A stretch of 64,000 nucleotides of DNA from Rhodobacterales bacterium LSUCC0031. GTDB taxonomy: Bacteria; Pseudomonadota; Alphaproteobacteria; Rhodobacterales; Rhodobacteraceae. The translations under genes and the position numbers were made by a program. The stretch lies in NCBI GenBank assembly GCA_015689735.1, contig WVSP01000002.1, positions 682,001 through 746,000 of the forward strand. The letters run 5' to 3'. Position 1 is the stretch's first letter, and the number at the start of each line of letters is the position of its first letter. The notes beneath the pieces are model-generated. The model made no database searches, was not told where the DNA came from, and worked only from the letters and a program-made list of their open reading frames with translations. Below are positions 55,339-64,000 of this stretch, in pieces.

Positions 55339-56463
55339 CTAGCCTTCGGCCCGCGCCTCGGCGCGCGACTTGCCCGAGACATCCATCGCCAAAACGCTGG
55401 CCATCAGCCCGTCCAGCTTCCCGTCCAAGACCCCGCCCGTGTCGCTGGTCTCAAACCCTGTGCGCAGATCCTTGACCATTTGATAAGGCTGCAACACGTA
55501 AGATCTGATCTGGTTGCCCCAGCCCGCCTCGCCCTTGGCCTCATGGGCGGCGTTGATCGCCGCGTTGCGGCGGTCCAGCTCCATCTGGTAGAGCCGTGAT
55601 TTCAGCGCCTTCATGGCGATGTCGCGGTTCTGGTGCTGTGACTTCTCGGAACTGGTGACCACGATCCCGGTGGGGATATGGGTAATGCGCACGGCCGAAT
55701 CCGTCGTGTTCACATGCTGCCCACCCGCCCCGGACGAACGGTAAGTATCGATGCGGATCTCGCTTGGATTGACCTCGATCTCGATATTGTCATCGACGAC
55801 CGGATAGACCCAGACACTTGCGAAACTCGTCTCGCGGGTGCCTTTGCCAAAGGGCGAGATACGCACAAGGCGATGCACACCGCTTTCGGATTTCAGCCAG
55901 CCATAGGCATTCGGCCCCTTGATCTGGTACACGACGGATTTGATCCCAGCTTCGGTGCCTGGGCTCATGTCTTGCTGATCGACCTCAAATCCCCGCGCCT
56001 CGGCCCAGCGCACATACATGCGCGAGAGCATCTGCGCCCAATCGCATGCCTCGGTCCCGCCTGCGCCTGCATTGATCTCGAGGAAGGCATCATTGCCATC
56101 CGCCTCACCATCGAGCAGCGCCTCCAGCTCCTTGGTCGCAGCCAGATCGACCAGCGCGCCAAGTGCGGCTTCAGCCTCGGCGACGATCTCGTCATCGCCT
56201 TCGGCCTCGCCTAATTCGATCAGGTCGATATTGTCGCCAAGGCCGCGCCGGATCGCGTCATGGGTCCCCAGGCGGTCAACCAACATCTGCCGATCGCGCA
56301 TCAATTTCTGTGCCTTGGCTGCATCGTTCCACAGGTTAGGATCTTCGACGCGGGCGTTGAATTCCTCCAGCCGATGAGCGGCGGTCTCGATCCCCAAGCG
56401 CTGCCCCAGCAGGGTGAGCGACTTGCGGATCTTCTCAATATTGGCTTGCGTCTCAGCGCGCAT
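55339..56463 (-). CDS. prfB: Peptide chain release factor 2
   Basis: The 374-residue factor ends translation at UGA and UAA. It has the stop-codon reading SPF motif in HRLVRISPFGKG (about residue 206) and the catalytic GGQ in YRSSGAGGQHVNTTDSA (about 250). The reading frame is continuous from the ATG, so the programmed +1 frameshift that controls many prfB genes is absent. It lies 78 bp downstream of the PBP1A gene on the same strand, the usual order in Rhodobacterales. Confidence 0.97.
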   Translation of the reverse strand: MRAETQANIEKIRKSLTLLGQRLGIETAAHRLEEFNARVEDPNLWNDAAKAQKLMRDRQMLVDRLGTHDAIRRGLGDNIDLIELGEAEGDDEIVAEAEAALGALVDLAATKELEALLDGEADGNDAFLEINAGAGGTEACDWAQMLSRMYVRWAEARGFEVDQQDMSPGTEAGIKSVVYQIKGPNAYGWLKSESGVHRLVRISPFGKGTRETSFASVWVYPVVDDNIEIEVNPSEIRIDTYRSSGAGGQHVNTTDSAVRITHIPTGIVVTSSEKSQHQNRDIAMKALKSRLYQMELDRRNAAINAAHEAKGEAGWGNQIRSYVLQPYQMVKDLRTGFETSDTGGVLDGKLDGLMASVLAMDVSGKSRAEARAEG

Positions 56464-56541
56464 CAGCTCGGCCTTTATGTCAATCGAGGGGCTGATATAC
56501 CACCGGCAAGGCCCGCGACAAGGCCGCAGCGTAACTCCAGC

Positions 56542-59115
56542 TTAATACAAGCCCCCGGAACTCAGCGTGCCAAAGCCGGTTTGGGTCGGCACCCGCACGG
56601 CATCACCCGTCGATGTGGTGACGGTCTGGCCTTGATCGGACACGGTATCGCCGGCCTCGCCCTCGCCATAGCCGTAGAGCGGCAGGTCTGCACCCATAGC
56701 CCAGCCACCATCAATGATCGCCTGCGCGCCGAAATAAGGCTCCTCGCCTGCGCGGAACAATTCATAGACGACATTGTCACCCTCGGCCCCGTCCTCCAAA
56801 CGCTGCCCGGTGAAACGGTCGATGGGGAAAAACGCCCCCCCCTGCGGCACGTCGAAGGGACCACCACCATATTCTGCGATCGCTTCCAGCATGAATTCGT
56901 TGAAAACAGGCCCGCAAAGCCCCCCGCCCGAGGCACCACGCCCCAAGGGGCTGGGTTGGTCAAAGCCGATATAGCAGCCTGCCGCAATCGACGAGGTAAA
57001 GCCAACGAACCAGACATCGCGCGCATCATTCGTGGTACCTGTCTTGCCAGCGGCAGGGACCGGCAGATTGACCGTCGCCGCTGCGGTGCCGCGCTCGACC
57101 ACACCTTCCATCATCGCAGTCAGCTGGTAGGCGGTCACCGGGTCGATCACGCGCTGGCGGTTGGACATGATCGCAGGGGCAAGCCCACCATCGAGAGCTG
57201 CGAATTGGCAATCGGGGCATAGCCGCTGATCATGGCGATAGACGGTATTGCCCCAGCGATCCTGAATACGATCCACCAGTGTCGGCTCGACGCGCTCGCC
57301 GCCATTGGCGAACATCGCATAAGCGGCGACCATGCGGAACAAGGTGGTTTCCTGACTGCCCAAGGCATTCGCCAAGAAGGGCTGCATATCGTCATAGACC
57401 CCGAAGCGCTCGGCATAGCGGGCGATGGTTTCCATCCCCACGTCTTGGGCCAATCGCACGGTCATCAGGTTGCGGCTCATCTCGATCCCGGTCCTGAGCG
57501 GCGATGGGCCATAAAAGCGCTCGGAGGCGTTTTGCGGCCGCCAAATCCCTTCGGGGGTTTCCAACTCGATCGGCGCATCGATGACGATGGTATTGGGGCT
57601 ATAGCCGGAATCGAGTGCGGCGGCATAAACCAGCGTCTTGAAGGCTGATCCCGGCTGGCGTGTGGCCTGTGTGGCGCGGTTGAAACTGGAATGTTGGTAG
57701 GAAAAGCCACCTTGCATCGCCAGAACCCGGCCAGAATTCACATCCATCGCCATGAAGCCGCCCTGCACTTCGGGGACTTGCCGCAGCGACCAGCGCGCGG
57801 CGCTGCCATCGCTCTCGCGGGGGAGCGCGGCCACATGGATCACGTCACCTACGGACAAGAGGTCATCGGGGCCTTGCGCTTGTCGCCCGCGATTGCCCTC
57901 GGCATCGACGGGGCGCGCCCATGTCACATCGTCAGCAAGGATGACTTGGGCCTCGGGGTCATCGGCTACCCCCTCAATCCCGATCTGCGCACGTTCGCCG
58001 TTGACCGCGCGCACCACTGCGACGGACCAACCCTCGATATCGCGCGCAATCTTGATATCTGCCAAAGCTTGGCGCCAGGCCGCGTCATCGCGCGCGAGGG
58101 TCGGATCGATCCGGGCAGGCGCGCCACGCCATAACCCGCGGTCGCGATCATAGCTTTCCAGCGCCCGGCGCAAGGCACGCTCGGCCACGCGCTGCAAGCT
58201 TTCATCCATGGTCGCGCGCACGGCATAACCACCCGAGAGAAACTCGCTCTCGCCATATTGCGCCGAAAGCTGGCGGCGGATTTCGTCGGTGAAATAGTTG
58301 CGCGGCGGCATCGCCGTGCGGAAGGGTTCGATATGGCCGCCTTGCACGGTTTCAAGCGCGGTCGCCTGTGCGCGTTCCATCTCGGCGCGGGTGATATAGC
58401 CATTCTCATGCATCTCGCGCAGCACATAGTTGCGGCGGTTGATCGCACGATCATAGTCGCGCACCGGGTGAAAATTCGACGGCGCTTGCGGCAGGGCAGC
58501 AAGATAGGCAGCCTGTTCGAGCGTGAGAGATTCGAGATTGGTGTTAAAGTAGGTCTGCGCAGCGGCCGCCACGCCATAGGAATTCTGTCCGAGGAAAATC
58601 TCGTTGAGATAAAGCTCGAGGATGCGTTCCTTGCTCAGCGCCCTTTCGATCCGGGCGGCAAGGATGATCTCGCGCACCTTGCGCTCGATGGTGCGCGATC
58701 CGTCGAGCAAGAAGTTCTTCATCACCTGCTGCGTGATCGTCGAAGCCCCCCGCACATCCCGCCCGCGCGAGCGAACAGCCTCGACAAAAGCCGCCGCAAT
58801 CGCGCGCGGATCATAGCCGCCGTGCTGGTAGAAATTGCGATCCTCGGCCGAAACAAAGGCATGGGCCACCAGATCGGGGATCTCCTCGGCTGGGACGAAC
58901 AAACGCCGCTCGGCAGCAAACTCATCGACGATCATCCCCTCGCGCGAATAGATCCGGCTGATCGTGGGCGGCGAATAATTGGCCAAGGCATCATGGCCCG
59001 GCAGGTCGTGGGAATAAATATAAAGCACGCCACCCACGGCCATGGCGACCGCGATGGCACCAAGGGTCACGGCACTGAAGATCGCGCCGACAAAGCCAAA
59101 GAGGAATCGGATCAT
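56542..59115 (-). CDS. mrcA: Penicillin-binding protein 1A
   Basis: The 857-residue bifunctional enzyme polymerises and cross-links peptidoglycan. It has an N-terminal membrane anchor (about residues 8-32), a GT51 domain with the catalytic Glu in SAEDRNFYQHGGYDP (Glu91) and RKVREIILAARIERALSKERILELYLN, an OB-like insertion (about 320-430) and a transpeptidase domain with the nucleophile Ser in QPGSAFKTL (about 490), SRN in EMSRNLMT and KTG in AAGKTGTTND (about 690). It lies between the murein amidase and prfB on the same strand. Confidence 0.96.
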   Translation of the reverse strand: MIRFLFGFVGAIFSAVTLGAIAVAMAVGGVLYIYSHDLPGHDALANYSPPTISRIYSREGMIVDEFAAERRLFVPAEEIPDLVAHAFVSAEDRNFYQHGGYDPRAIAAAFVEAVRSRGRDVRGASTITQQVMKNFLLDGSRTIERKVREIILAARIERALSKERILELYLNEIFLGQNSYGVAAAAQTYFNTNLESLTLEQAAYLAALPQAPSNFHPVRDYDRAINRRNYVLREMHENGYITRAEMERAQATALETVQGGHIEPFRTAMPPRNYFTDEIRRQLSAQYGESEFLSGGYAVRATMDESLQRVAERALRRALESYDRDRGLWRGAPARIDPTLARDDAAWRQALADIKIARDIEGWSVAVVRAVNGERAQIGIEGVADDPEAQVILADDVTWARPVDAEGNRGRQAQGPDDLLSVGDVIHVAALPRESDGSAARWSLRQVPEVQGGFMAMDVNSGRVLAMQGGFSYQHSSFNRATQATRQPGSAFKTLVYAAALDSGYSPNTIVIDAPIELETPEGIWRPQNASERFYGPSPLRTGIEMSRNLMTVRLAQDVGMETIARYAERFGVYDDMQPFLANALGSQETTLFRMVAAYAMFANGGERVEPTLVDRIQDRWGNTVYRHDQRLCPDCQFAALDGGLAPAIMSNRQRVIDPVTAYQLTAMMEGVVERGTAAATVNLPVPAAGKTGTTNDARDVWFVGFTSSIAAGCYIGFDQPSPLGRGASGGGLCGPVFNEFMLEAIAEYGGGPFDVPQGGAFFPIDRFTGQRLEDGAEGDNVVYELFRAGEEPYFGAQAIIDGGWAMGADLPLYGYGEGEAGDTVSDQGQTVTTSTGDAVRVPTQTGFGTLSSGGLY

Positions 59116-59206
59116 GCGATCGGCCTGCCTGTCATGAACACCATATAATGTGCGGCTTGGCCGGGGTCAAAACACATAGGCGCGATAGTGCAGCCCTTAG
59201 GCCATC

Positions 59207-60433
59207 TCATTGCCGCACCAAGGCCATCCGCGCAGCATCGGCTGTAGCCCACTCAAGGATCGCGGTGATGATCGCGCCTTGCATGGTGGCGCGCCAATCA
59301 GGATCAAGGATATTTTGCAAATCCGCCTCGTCCGACATGAAGCCGATTTCCAAAAGCACCGAAGGGATGTCGGCGGCGCGCAACACGTTAAAGCCCGCCT
59401 CGCCCAAAGGGCGACGATGGAGCCCGAGATCGACGGCATCGATCTGCGCCACCAGAGTTGCAGCAAAAGCGGCACTCCGGGGCGCGGTCTCGATGCGGGC
59501 AAGATCCATCAGCACCCCCGCCACCACGTCATCAGCGCCATGCAGATCAATCCCCGCCAAAAGATCGGCGCGATCATGCTGTTCGGCAAGGGCAGCGGCG
59601 GCCGCATCCGATGCGGTATCGGACAAGGTATAAACTGTTGCACCCCGCGCGCGCCCCTCGGCCAAAGCATCGGCATGGACCGAGATGAGCAGATCGGCAC
59701 GAGCCGCGCGCGCCGCTGTCACCCGCGCAGGCAGCGGCACAAAAAGATCAGCCTCGCGCGTGAGCACCACTTCAACAAGGCCGGTGCGGCGCAACGCGTC
59801 ACGCAATTCGCGCGAGAAGGTCAAGACAAGATCCGCCTCGGTATATGGCCCCCGCACTGCGCCGGGATCGACACCGCCATGGCCGGGGTCGATCGCCACC
59901 ACCAGACGCCCGTCATCTTGGGGGCGCGCACCCGTTTGCAACATCGCTTGCGGGGCCTTCACTTCGGGAGGGGCGACTGTCGCTTCAGCAAATATTGCCG
60001 CGGAAACCGGCACAAGGCGAAGGATGACACGCGCCTGTCCCGACTGTGGATCGCTCGTCATTTCAACGGTTTGCGGTTGTAACGGCTGTGCCAAATCGAG
60101 CACCAGTCGCGACCAGCCTGCCATGCGCGCAGGCCCCGCCTCGGCCGCGGTGATCGCGGCGGGCCAATCGACCACCCCCGTCCAGTCACCAAAGGCGACT
60201 TCGCGAAAGTCGATCACGATACGGTCAGGACCAGCCAAGCTGAAGACACGATACGGCACGGGCTGGCTTAACCCGATCTCAAGGGTCACACCCTGTTCAT
60301 CAGCGCTGACATGGCTTGCCTCGGGTAAAAGCCGCGCCAAGGCCGCCAAATCCGCACCAGTTTGCGCGCTGACAGCAAAGCCGGACAACGATAACAACCA
60401 TGCCGCGAGAAACGGCCCCATCACTGCTCGCAT
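59207..60433 (-). CDS. N-acetylmuramoyl-L-alanine amidase (AMIN plus Amidase_3)
   Basis: The 408-residue precursor has a signal peptide (MRAVMGPFLAAWLLSLSGFAVSA), an AMIN domain (about residues 30-140; QPVPYRVFSLAGPDRIVIDF) that binds the wall or envelope, and an Amidase_3 domain. Zinc ligands are His in IDPGHGGVDPGA, Glu in GPYTEADLVL and His in ISVHADA; the catalytic Glu is in LLEIGFMSDEAD. It cleaves the stem peptide from the glycan in the periplasm, for example in cell separation (AmiA/B/C role). The ATG at 60433 follows a GTG by one codon. PBP1A is next in the same direction. Confidence 0.94.
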   Translation of the reverse strand: MRAVMGPFLAAWLLSLSGFAVSAQTGADLAALARLLPEASHVSADEQGVTLEIGLSQPVPYRVFSLAGPDRIVIDFREVAFGDWTGVVDWPAAITAAEAGPARMAGWSRLVLDLAQPLQPQTVEMTSDPQSGQARVILRLVPVSAAIFAEATVAPPEVKAPQAMLQTGARPQDDGRLVVAIDPGHGGVDPGAVRGPYTEADLVLTFSRELRDALRRTGLVEVVLTREADLFVPLPARVTAARAARADLLISVHADALAEGRARGATVYTLSDTASDAAAAALAEQHDRADLLAGIDLHGADDVVAGVLMDLARIETAPRSAAFAATLVAQIDAVDLGLHRRPLGEAGFNVLRAADIPSVLLEIGFMSDEADLQNILDPDWRATMQGAIITAILEWATADAARMALVRQ

Positions 60434-60515
60434 CACAGGGTTTCATCCCAGATTTCTTCCGTTATCGAAAGTTTAGCAGACGCAGACGGAACACCCAAGG
60501 CCGGATCGCTCCGCC

Positions 60516-61664
60516 CTAGCGCCGCGCGGCAAAAAAGGCCGAAAGCCGCGCCATACCTTCTGTTATCTCATCGGTGCCACGCGCATAGGACAGCCGCAAA
60601 AAGCGCGCGCCGCGGGTCTTGTCGAAATCAAGCCCCGGGGTCACTGCAACGCCTGCCTCGGCCAAGATTTCAGCCGCGAGTGCCAAGCTATCATCGGTAT
60701 AGGCCGAGACATCGACATAGATATAGAATGCACCATCGGCGGGTGCGATTTGCGTCAGCCCGGCGGCGGCAAGTTCTGCCAGCACGATGCGCCGGTTCTC
60801 GGCATAGACCGCGCGATGGGCGTCAAGCTCGGCCCGGCCTTCCGCAGAGAGGGCCGCAAGGGCCGCGATCTGGCTGGCATGTGCAGGACAAATGAACATA
60901 TTCTGCGCGAGCCGTTCGACCACGCGCACATGGTCAGGCGGCACTACCATCCAACCAAGCCGCCACCCCGTCATCGAGAAGTACTTGGAAAAGGAATTGA
61001 TGACATAGACATCATCGGTCACTTCCAGCGCGCTGACCGCCCGCCCCTCATATTGCAGGCCATGGTAAATTTCGTCTGAAATCAGCGCGATATCTTGGGC
61101 AACGCAGGCTTGGGCAAGCGCGGCCATGGCGGACTGATCCAGCATCGTGCCAGTCGGATTGGCGGGACTTGCCACGATCAACCCATCCAGATCGGCCGAC
61201 AGAAGCGCAGGCGTGGGTTGATAGCGTGTGTCGATCTCGGTTCTCAGGCCCACGGGTGTCAGGCTCATCGCGGTCAAGATCTGGCGGTATGACGGATAGC
61301 AAGGCTCGCCCAACCCCACCCGCGCGCCGGCATCGAAAAGCGCCGAGAAGGCTAGGAGAAAGCCACCCGAGGCCCCCGAGGTCAGAACGACGCGCGCCGG
61401 GTCAAGATCAAGGTCATACCATTCGCCGTACAGCGCCGCGATCGCCGCGCGCAGGTCGGGCCGGCCCAAGGCGACCGTGTAGCCCAAGGGACCAGCCTCC
61501 ATTTCGGCGGCAAGACGTTGGCGCGCGACCAAGGGCGCGCCCGTTCCGGGCTGACCGACCTCCATATGGATGATATGGCGACCGGCCGCTTCTGCGGCGC
61601 GCGCGGCCTCCATGACATCCATCACGATGAAGGGGTCAACGGCGCTACGGCGGGAAATGCGCAT
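60516..61664 (-). CDS. Class I/II pyridoxal-phosphate aminotransferase
   Basis: The 382-residue enzyme has the fold type I aminotransferase pattern: MEVGQPGTGAPL, YTVALGRPDLRAAIAALYGEWY, VVLTSGASGGFLLAF, the Asn in VASPANPTGTM, the Asp-Tyr in LISDEIYHGLQYE, and the cofactor Lys in NSFSKYFSMTGWRLGWM (about residue 228). The C-terminal Arg that binds the substrate carboxylate is in RFLRLSYARG. The amino donor is not clear; aspartate/aromatic types are possible. GGAGATCAAGC precedes the ATG at 61664. It lies upstream of the amidase on the same strand. Confidence 0.92.
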   Translation of the reverse strand: MRISRRSAVDPFIVMDVMEAARAAEAAGRHIIHMEVGQPGTGAPLVARQRLAAEMEAGPLGYTVALGRPDLRAAIAALYGEWYDLDLDPARVVLTSGASGGFLLAFSALFDAGARVGLGEPCYPSYRQILTAMSLTPVGLRTEIDTRYQPTPALLSADLDGLIVASPANPTGTMLDQSAMAALAQACVAQDIALISDEIYHGLQYEGRAVSALEVTDDVYVINSFSKYFSMTGWRLGWMVVPPDHVRVVERLAQNMFICPAHASQIAALAALSAEGRAELDAHRAVYAENRRIVLAELAAAGLTQIAPADGAFYIYVDVSAYTDDSLALAAEILAEAGVAVTPGLDFDKTRGARFLRLSYARGTDEITEGMARLSAFFAARR

Positions 61665-61830
61665 GCTTGATCTCCGAGCTTGACTGCCTGTCTTGAACCA
61701 GCCCATGGCGCCGACGTCAACGCACGCCCGTCTTTGGCTGGGTGCGGCCAAGCGCAGGTGGCACAGGGGCGCAGATCTGTTAAGCTCGCACCCGTGTTGT
61801 GACGAACCAGCCAAAGAAAGCCCAAGCCCC

Positions 61831-62607
61831 GTGTTCAAAGCATTTGCCGCCCTGCCCGCCGCCATGACCCTTTCCCTTGCGTTTGCCTTGGGCGTGGCCG
61901 CCCCCGCCGCCGCAATCGACCTCGACAATCTGAGCGCGGCAGAGCGTGCGGCCTTTCGCGCCGAAGTGCGCGCCTATCTGCTGGAAAACCCGCAAGTACT
62001 GATGGAGGCGATCGCCGTTCTGGAACAACAACAGGCCGCGGCCGAGCTGAACCGGGATGCCATGGCTGTCGCGGCCAATGCCGATGCGCTTTTCAGCTCG
62101 GCCTTCGATGTTGTGGTCGGCAATCCCGAGGGTGACATTACTATCGTGGAATTCATGGATTACCGCTGTGGCTTTTGTCGCCGCGCCCATCCCGAAGTGA
62201 TGGATCTGATCAATTTCGACGGCAATATCCGACTGATCATCAAGGAATTTCCGATCTTGGGCGAACAGTCGCTCTTGGCTTCGCGCTTTGCCATCGCTAC
62301 GCGCCTCGCCCATGGCGACGAGGCATATTTTGCGGTGCATGATGCGCTGATGACGATGCGCGGCGATATGAGCTTGCCCGCAGCCGAGGCGTTGGTCGCG
62401 TCACTTGGCCTAGATGGGGGGGCGATCATCGCGGCCATGGATGATCCGCTGGTGCAGGCCACGATCGACTACAACTATGCGCTGGGCCAAGAACTTGCGA
62501 TCACTGGCACGCCAAGCTTTATCTTCGGCGATCAGATGGTGCGGGGCTATGTGCCGCTTGACGGTATGCAACAGATCGTGGCGATGCTGCGCGAAAACGG
62601 CAACTAG
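61831..62607 (+). CDS. DsbA-family periplasmic thiol oxidoreductase
   Basis: The 258-residue precursor has a signal peptide (MFKAFAALPAAMTLSLAFALGVAAPAAA), a short helical region (AEVRAYLLENPQVLMEAIAVLEQQQ) typical of the Com1/BdbD branch, and a thioredoxin fold with the redox motif CGFC in MDYRCGFCRRAHPEV and the cis-Pro loop in TGTPSFIFG. It should form or shuffle disulfides in the periplasm, where several Cys proteins of this window are sent. The GTG at 61831 is chosen since it directly starts the signal peptide; ribosome-site evidence is weak, and longer frames are not leader-like. A terminator follows at 62635. Confidence 0.9.
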   Translation: MFKAFAALPAAMTLSLAFALGVAAPAAAIDLDNLSAAERAAFRAEVRAYLLENPQVLMEAIAVLEQQQAAAELNRDAMAVAANADALFSSAFDVVVGNPEGDITIVEFMDYRCGFCRRAHPEVMDLINFDGNIRLIIKEFPILGEQSLLASRFAIATRLAHGDEAYFAVHDALMTMRGDMSLPAAEALVASLGLDGGAIIAAMDDPLVQATIDYNYALGQELAITGTPSFIFGDQMVRGYVPLDGMQQIVAMLRENGN

Positions 62608-62634
62608 ACGGGGGCTGTCCACCACGCGAATAGA

Positions 62635-62662
62635 AAAAGGGCGCCCGATTGGGCGCCCTTTT
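62635..62662. terminator. Bidirectional terminator between dsbA-like gene and rne
   Basis: AAAAGGGCGCCC (62635-62646) and GGGCGCCCTTTT (62651-62662) pair perfectly around GATT. The A-run before and T-run after make it work in both directions, for the convergent dsbA-like gene and rne. Confidence 0.92.
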
Positions 62663-62674
62663 CTTGTGGTCCAG

Positions 62675-64000
62675 TCAGCCTTTCGACCACCAACCGCGAC
62701 GGCGCGGTTTGGCCGCCTCAGCGGCTTGCGCCTCAGGGTCAACGGGCGCGGCCGGTGCGACATGCGCAGCTTCCGGGGCCGGTGCCGGTTCCGGCGCTGC
62801 GGCGACGGCCACAGCCTCGGATGTTGGCGGCGCTTCGGCGCTGGCTGCGGCCTTGGCGCGGCTACGACCGCGTGGCTTTGCAGCAGGCTTGGCGGGTGTT
62901 TCGTCCACCGTGGCGGGGGCTACATCAACGGGGGCAATTGGATCTGCCGCGACGGTTTCTGCTTTGGCGGCGGCAGGCTTACGGCCACGCCGCTTGGGCT
63001 TTTCCACGGGCGCCTCGGTCAGCGTTTCATCCGGCGCGGTTTCGGCATCTGGCATATGCGCAGGCGGTGCATCGACGGCTGCCGCTTCCTCGCTGTTGGG
63101 CAGGCCTTCGGCCTCTGCCCCGGCATCGGTCTCGGCGTCTGCGTCTGCGTCTGTGTCTGCCTCGGTTTCGACACCGGCGTCGCCATTCTTCTTGCGCCGT
63201 CCGCGACCACCACGACGGCGGCGGCGCTTTTTGCGCGGATTGTCCTCGCCATTCTCACCCTCTGCGGATGGGACCGCGGCCTTGGCGGCGGGGGCATCGG
63301 CGGCGACATCTTCGTCGATATCCAGATCGACAGAGGTATCGGCCTCGTCCTCGATCTCGTCCATCAAGGCCGCATCCATCGCGATCACAGGCGACACGGC
63401 GGTGATCTTGCGGGTCGCGGTCTTGAAACGCTCGAATTTGAAATCGGGCGAGACCATGGTCACATCGGCCTCGATCCTGATAGACATGCCATAGCGCTGT
63501 TCGATCGCAACAAGGTAGTCGCGCTTTTCGTTCATCAGGTAATTCACGATACCCACAGGCGCGATGACCTTGACCTCTTTCGAACGGGCTTTGCCGCCTT
63601 CTTCCTCGAGCTGCCGCAGGATCGATAAGGCAAGGCTGTCATCCGAACGGATCAGCCCCGTGCCATGGCAGTGCTTGCAGGCTTGGGTCGTGGCTTCGAG
63701 CATGCCGGGACGCAGACGTTGGCGCGACATTTCCAAAAGGCCAAAGGTCGAGATGCGCCCAACTTGAATTCGCGCGCGGTCGGTCTTGAGCTTGTCTTTC
63801 AGCCGCTTTTCGACCGCCAGATTATTGCGCCGCTCATCCATGTCGATGAAATCGATGACGATGAGCCCTGCCAGGTCGCGCAGGCGGACTTGACGGGCCA
63901 CTTCCTCGGCGGCCTCGAGATTGGTCTTGAGCGCGGTCTCCTCGATCGAGCCTTCCTTGGTGGCGCGGCCGGAGTTCACGTCGATGGCAACCAGCGCTTC
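62675..64000 (-). CDS. rne: Ribonuclease E, C-terminal part
   Basis: The frame is open from the window edge (ALVAIDVNSGRATKE, the catalytic DNase-I-like part with the Asp of the VDVNSG motif) to a stop at 62675. It has NLEAAEEVARQVRLRDLAGLIVIDFIDM, QVGRISTFGLLEMSRQRLRPG and the zinc-link CKHCHGTG (Cys-x2-Cys), all diagnostic of RNase E/G. The C-terminal half is disordered: an Arg/Lys block (RKKRRRRRGGRGRRKK) for RNA binding, acidic Asp-Ala-Glu-Thr repeats (encoded by a GTCTGC-type tandem repeat at 63136-63160) and a Pro/Ala tail, usual for degradosome scaffolds. The N-terminal S1 domain is outside the window. Confidence 0.95.
   Translation of the reverse strand, partial: EALVAIDVNSGRATKEGSIEETALKTNLEAAEEVARQVRLRDLAGLIVIDFIDMDERRNNLAVEKRLKDKLKTDRARIQVGRISTFGLLEMSRQRLRPGMLEATTQACKHCHGTGLIRSDDSLALSILRQLEEEGGKARSKEVKVIAPVGIVNYLMNEKRDYLVAIEQRYGMSIRIEADVTMVSPDFKFERFKTATRKITAVSPVIAMDAALMDEIEDEADTSVDLDIDEDVAADAPAAKAAVPSAEGENGEDNPRKKRRRRRGGRGRRKKNGDAGVETEADTDADADAETDAGAEAEGLPNSEEAAAVDAPPAHMPDAETAPDETLTEAPVEKPKRRGRKPAAAKAETVAADPIAPVDVAPATVDETPAKPAAKPRGRSRAKAAASAEAPPTSEAVAVAAAPEPAPAPEAAHVAPAAPVDPEAQAAEAAKPRRRGWWSKG

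Overview
The window is a gene-dense, GC-rich stretch of bacterial chromosome. It most likely comes from an alphaproteobacterium of the order Rhodobacterales (Rhodobacteraceae/Paracoccaceae type). The grounds are the dusB(nifR3)-ntrB-ntrC-ntrY-ntrX gene order, NtrC and NtrX proteins without the sigma54-contact loop, a fused ispDF gene, a GTTC-N7-GTTC LexA box before uvrA, and many families typical of the group (DUF6314, DUF6456, DUF6477, an orphan FliG-like protein, a small secreted protein after purB). I see no tRNA, rRNA, insertion sequence, prophage or CRISPR array. No stretch over 300 bases lacks a gene; the largest gap, 31977-32223, holds two operator-like palindromes.

Layout. 1-3.9 kb: end of a TAXI-type TRAP transporter operon, then a lone cytochrome P450. 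3.9-11.1 kb, minus strand: the nitrogen-control operon dusB-ntrB-ntrC-ntrY-ntrX. 11.2-14.8 kb: ispDF-pgpA-pncC with stop/start overlaps, then amtB. 14.9-22.7 kb: a conserved small gene, a TetR regulator, DUF6314, purB, two secreted proteins with a shared Cys motif, an orphan FliG-like protein, a Coq10/RatA-like protein, hpt and two c-type cytochromes. 22.7-29.9 kb: lipA, the DUF6456/DUF6477 divergent pair, an MttB-family methyltransferase, guaA and two small genes. 29.9-37.2 kb: bamB-like and yfgM-like envelope genes, divergent from an RND efflux pair. 37.3-46 kb, minus: uvrA, MFS, lpdA, DUF924, MFS, queA. 46-64 kb is largely envelope biology: a 1095-residue AsmA-like protein, Bcp peroxiredoxin, DUF455, an M23 peptidase overlapping a bactofilin, DUF2189, an amidase-signature enzyme, prfB, PBP1A, a murein amidase, an aminotransferase, a DsbA-like thiol oxidoreductase and the 3' part of rne.

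How genes work together. NtrB/NtrC sense and relay nitrogen status and NtrY/NtrX form a second pair from the same transcript; the nearby ammonium channel gene is a plausible target. The M23 peptidase and bactofilin form a cell-wall/cytoskeleton module, and PBP1A with the AMIN/Amidase_3 enzyme adds synthesis and cleavage of peptidoglycan. The RND pair begins downstream of two near-identical 18-bp inverted repeats, and lpdA and the cytochrome c' gene also have strong palindromes in their leaders, so the unexplained signals in this otherwise housekeeping region are mostly regulatory DNA. Start codons were chosen from ribosome-binding sites, family N-termini and gene overlaps; uncertain ones are flagged.
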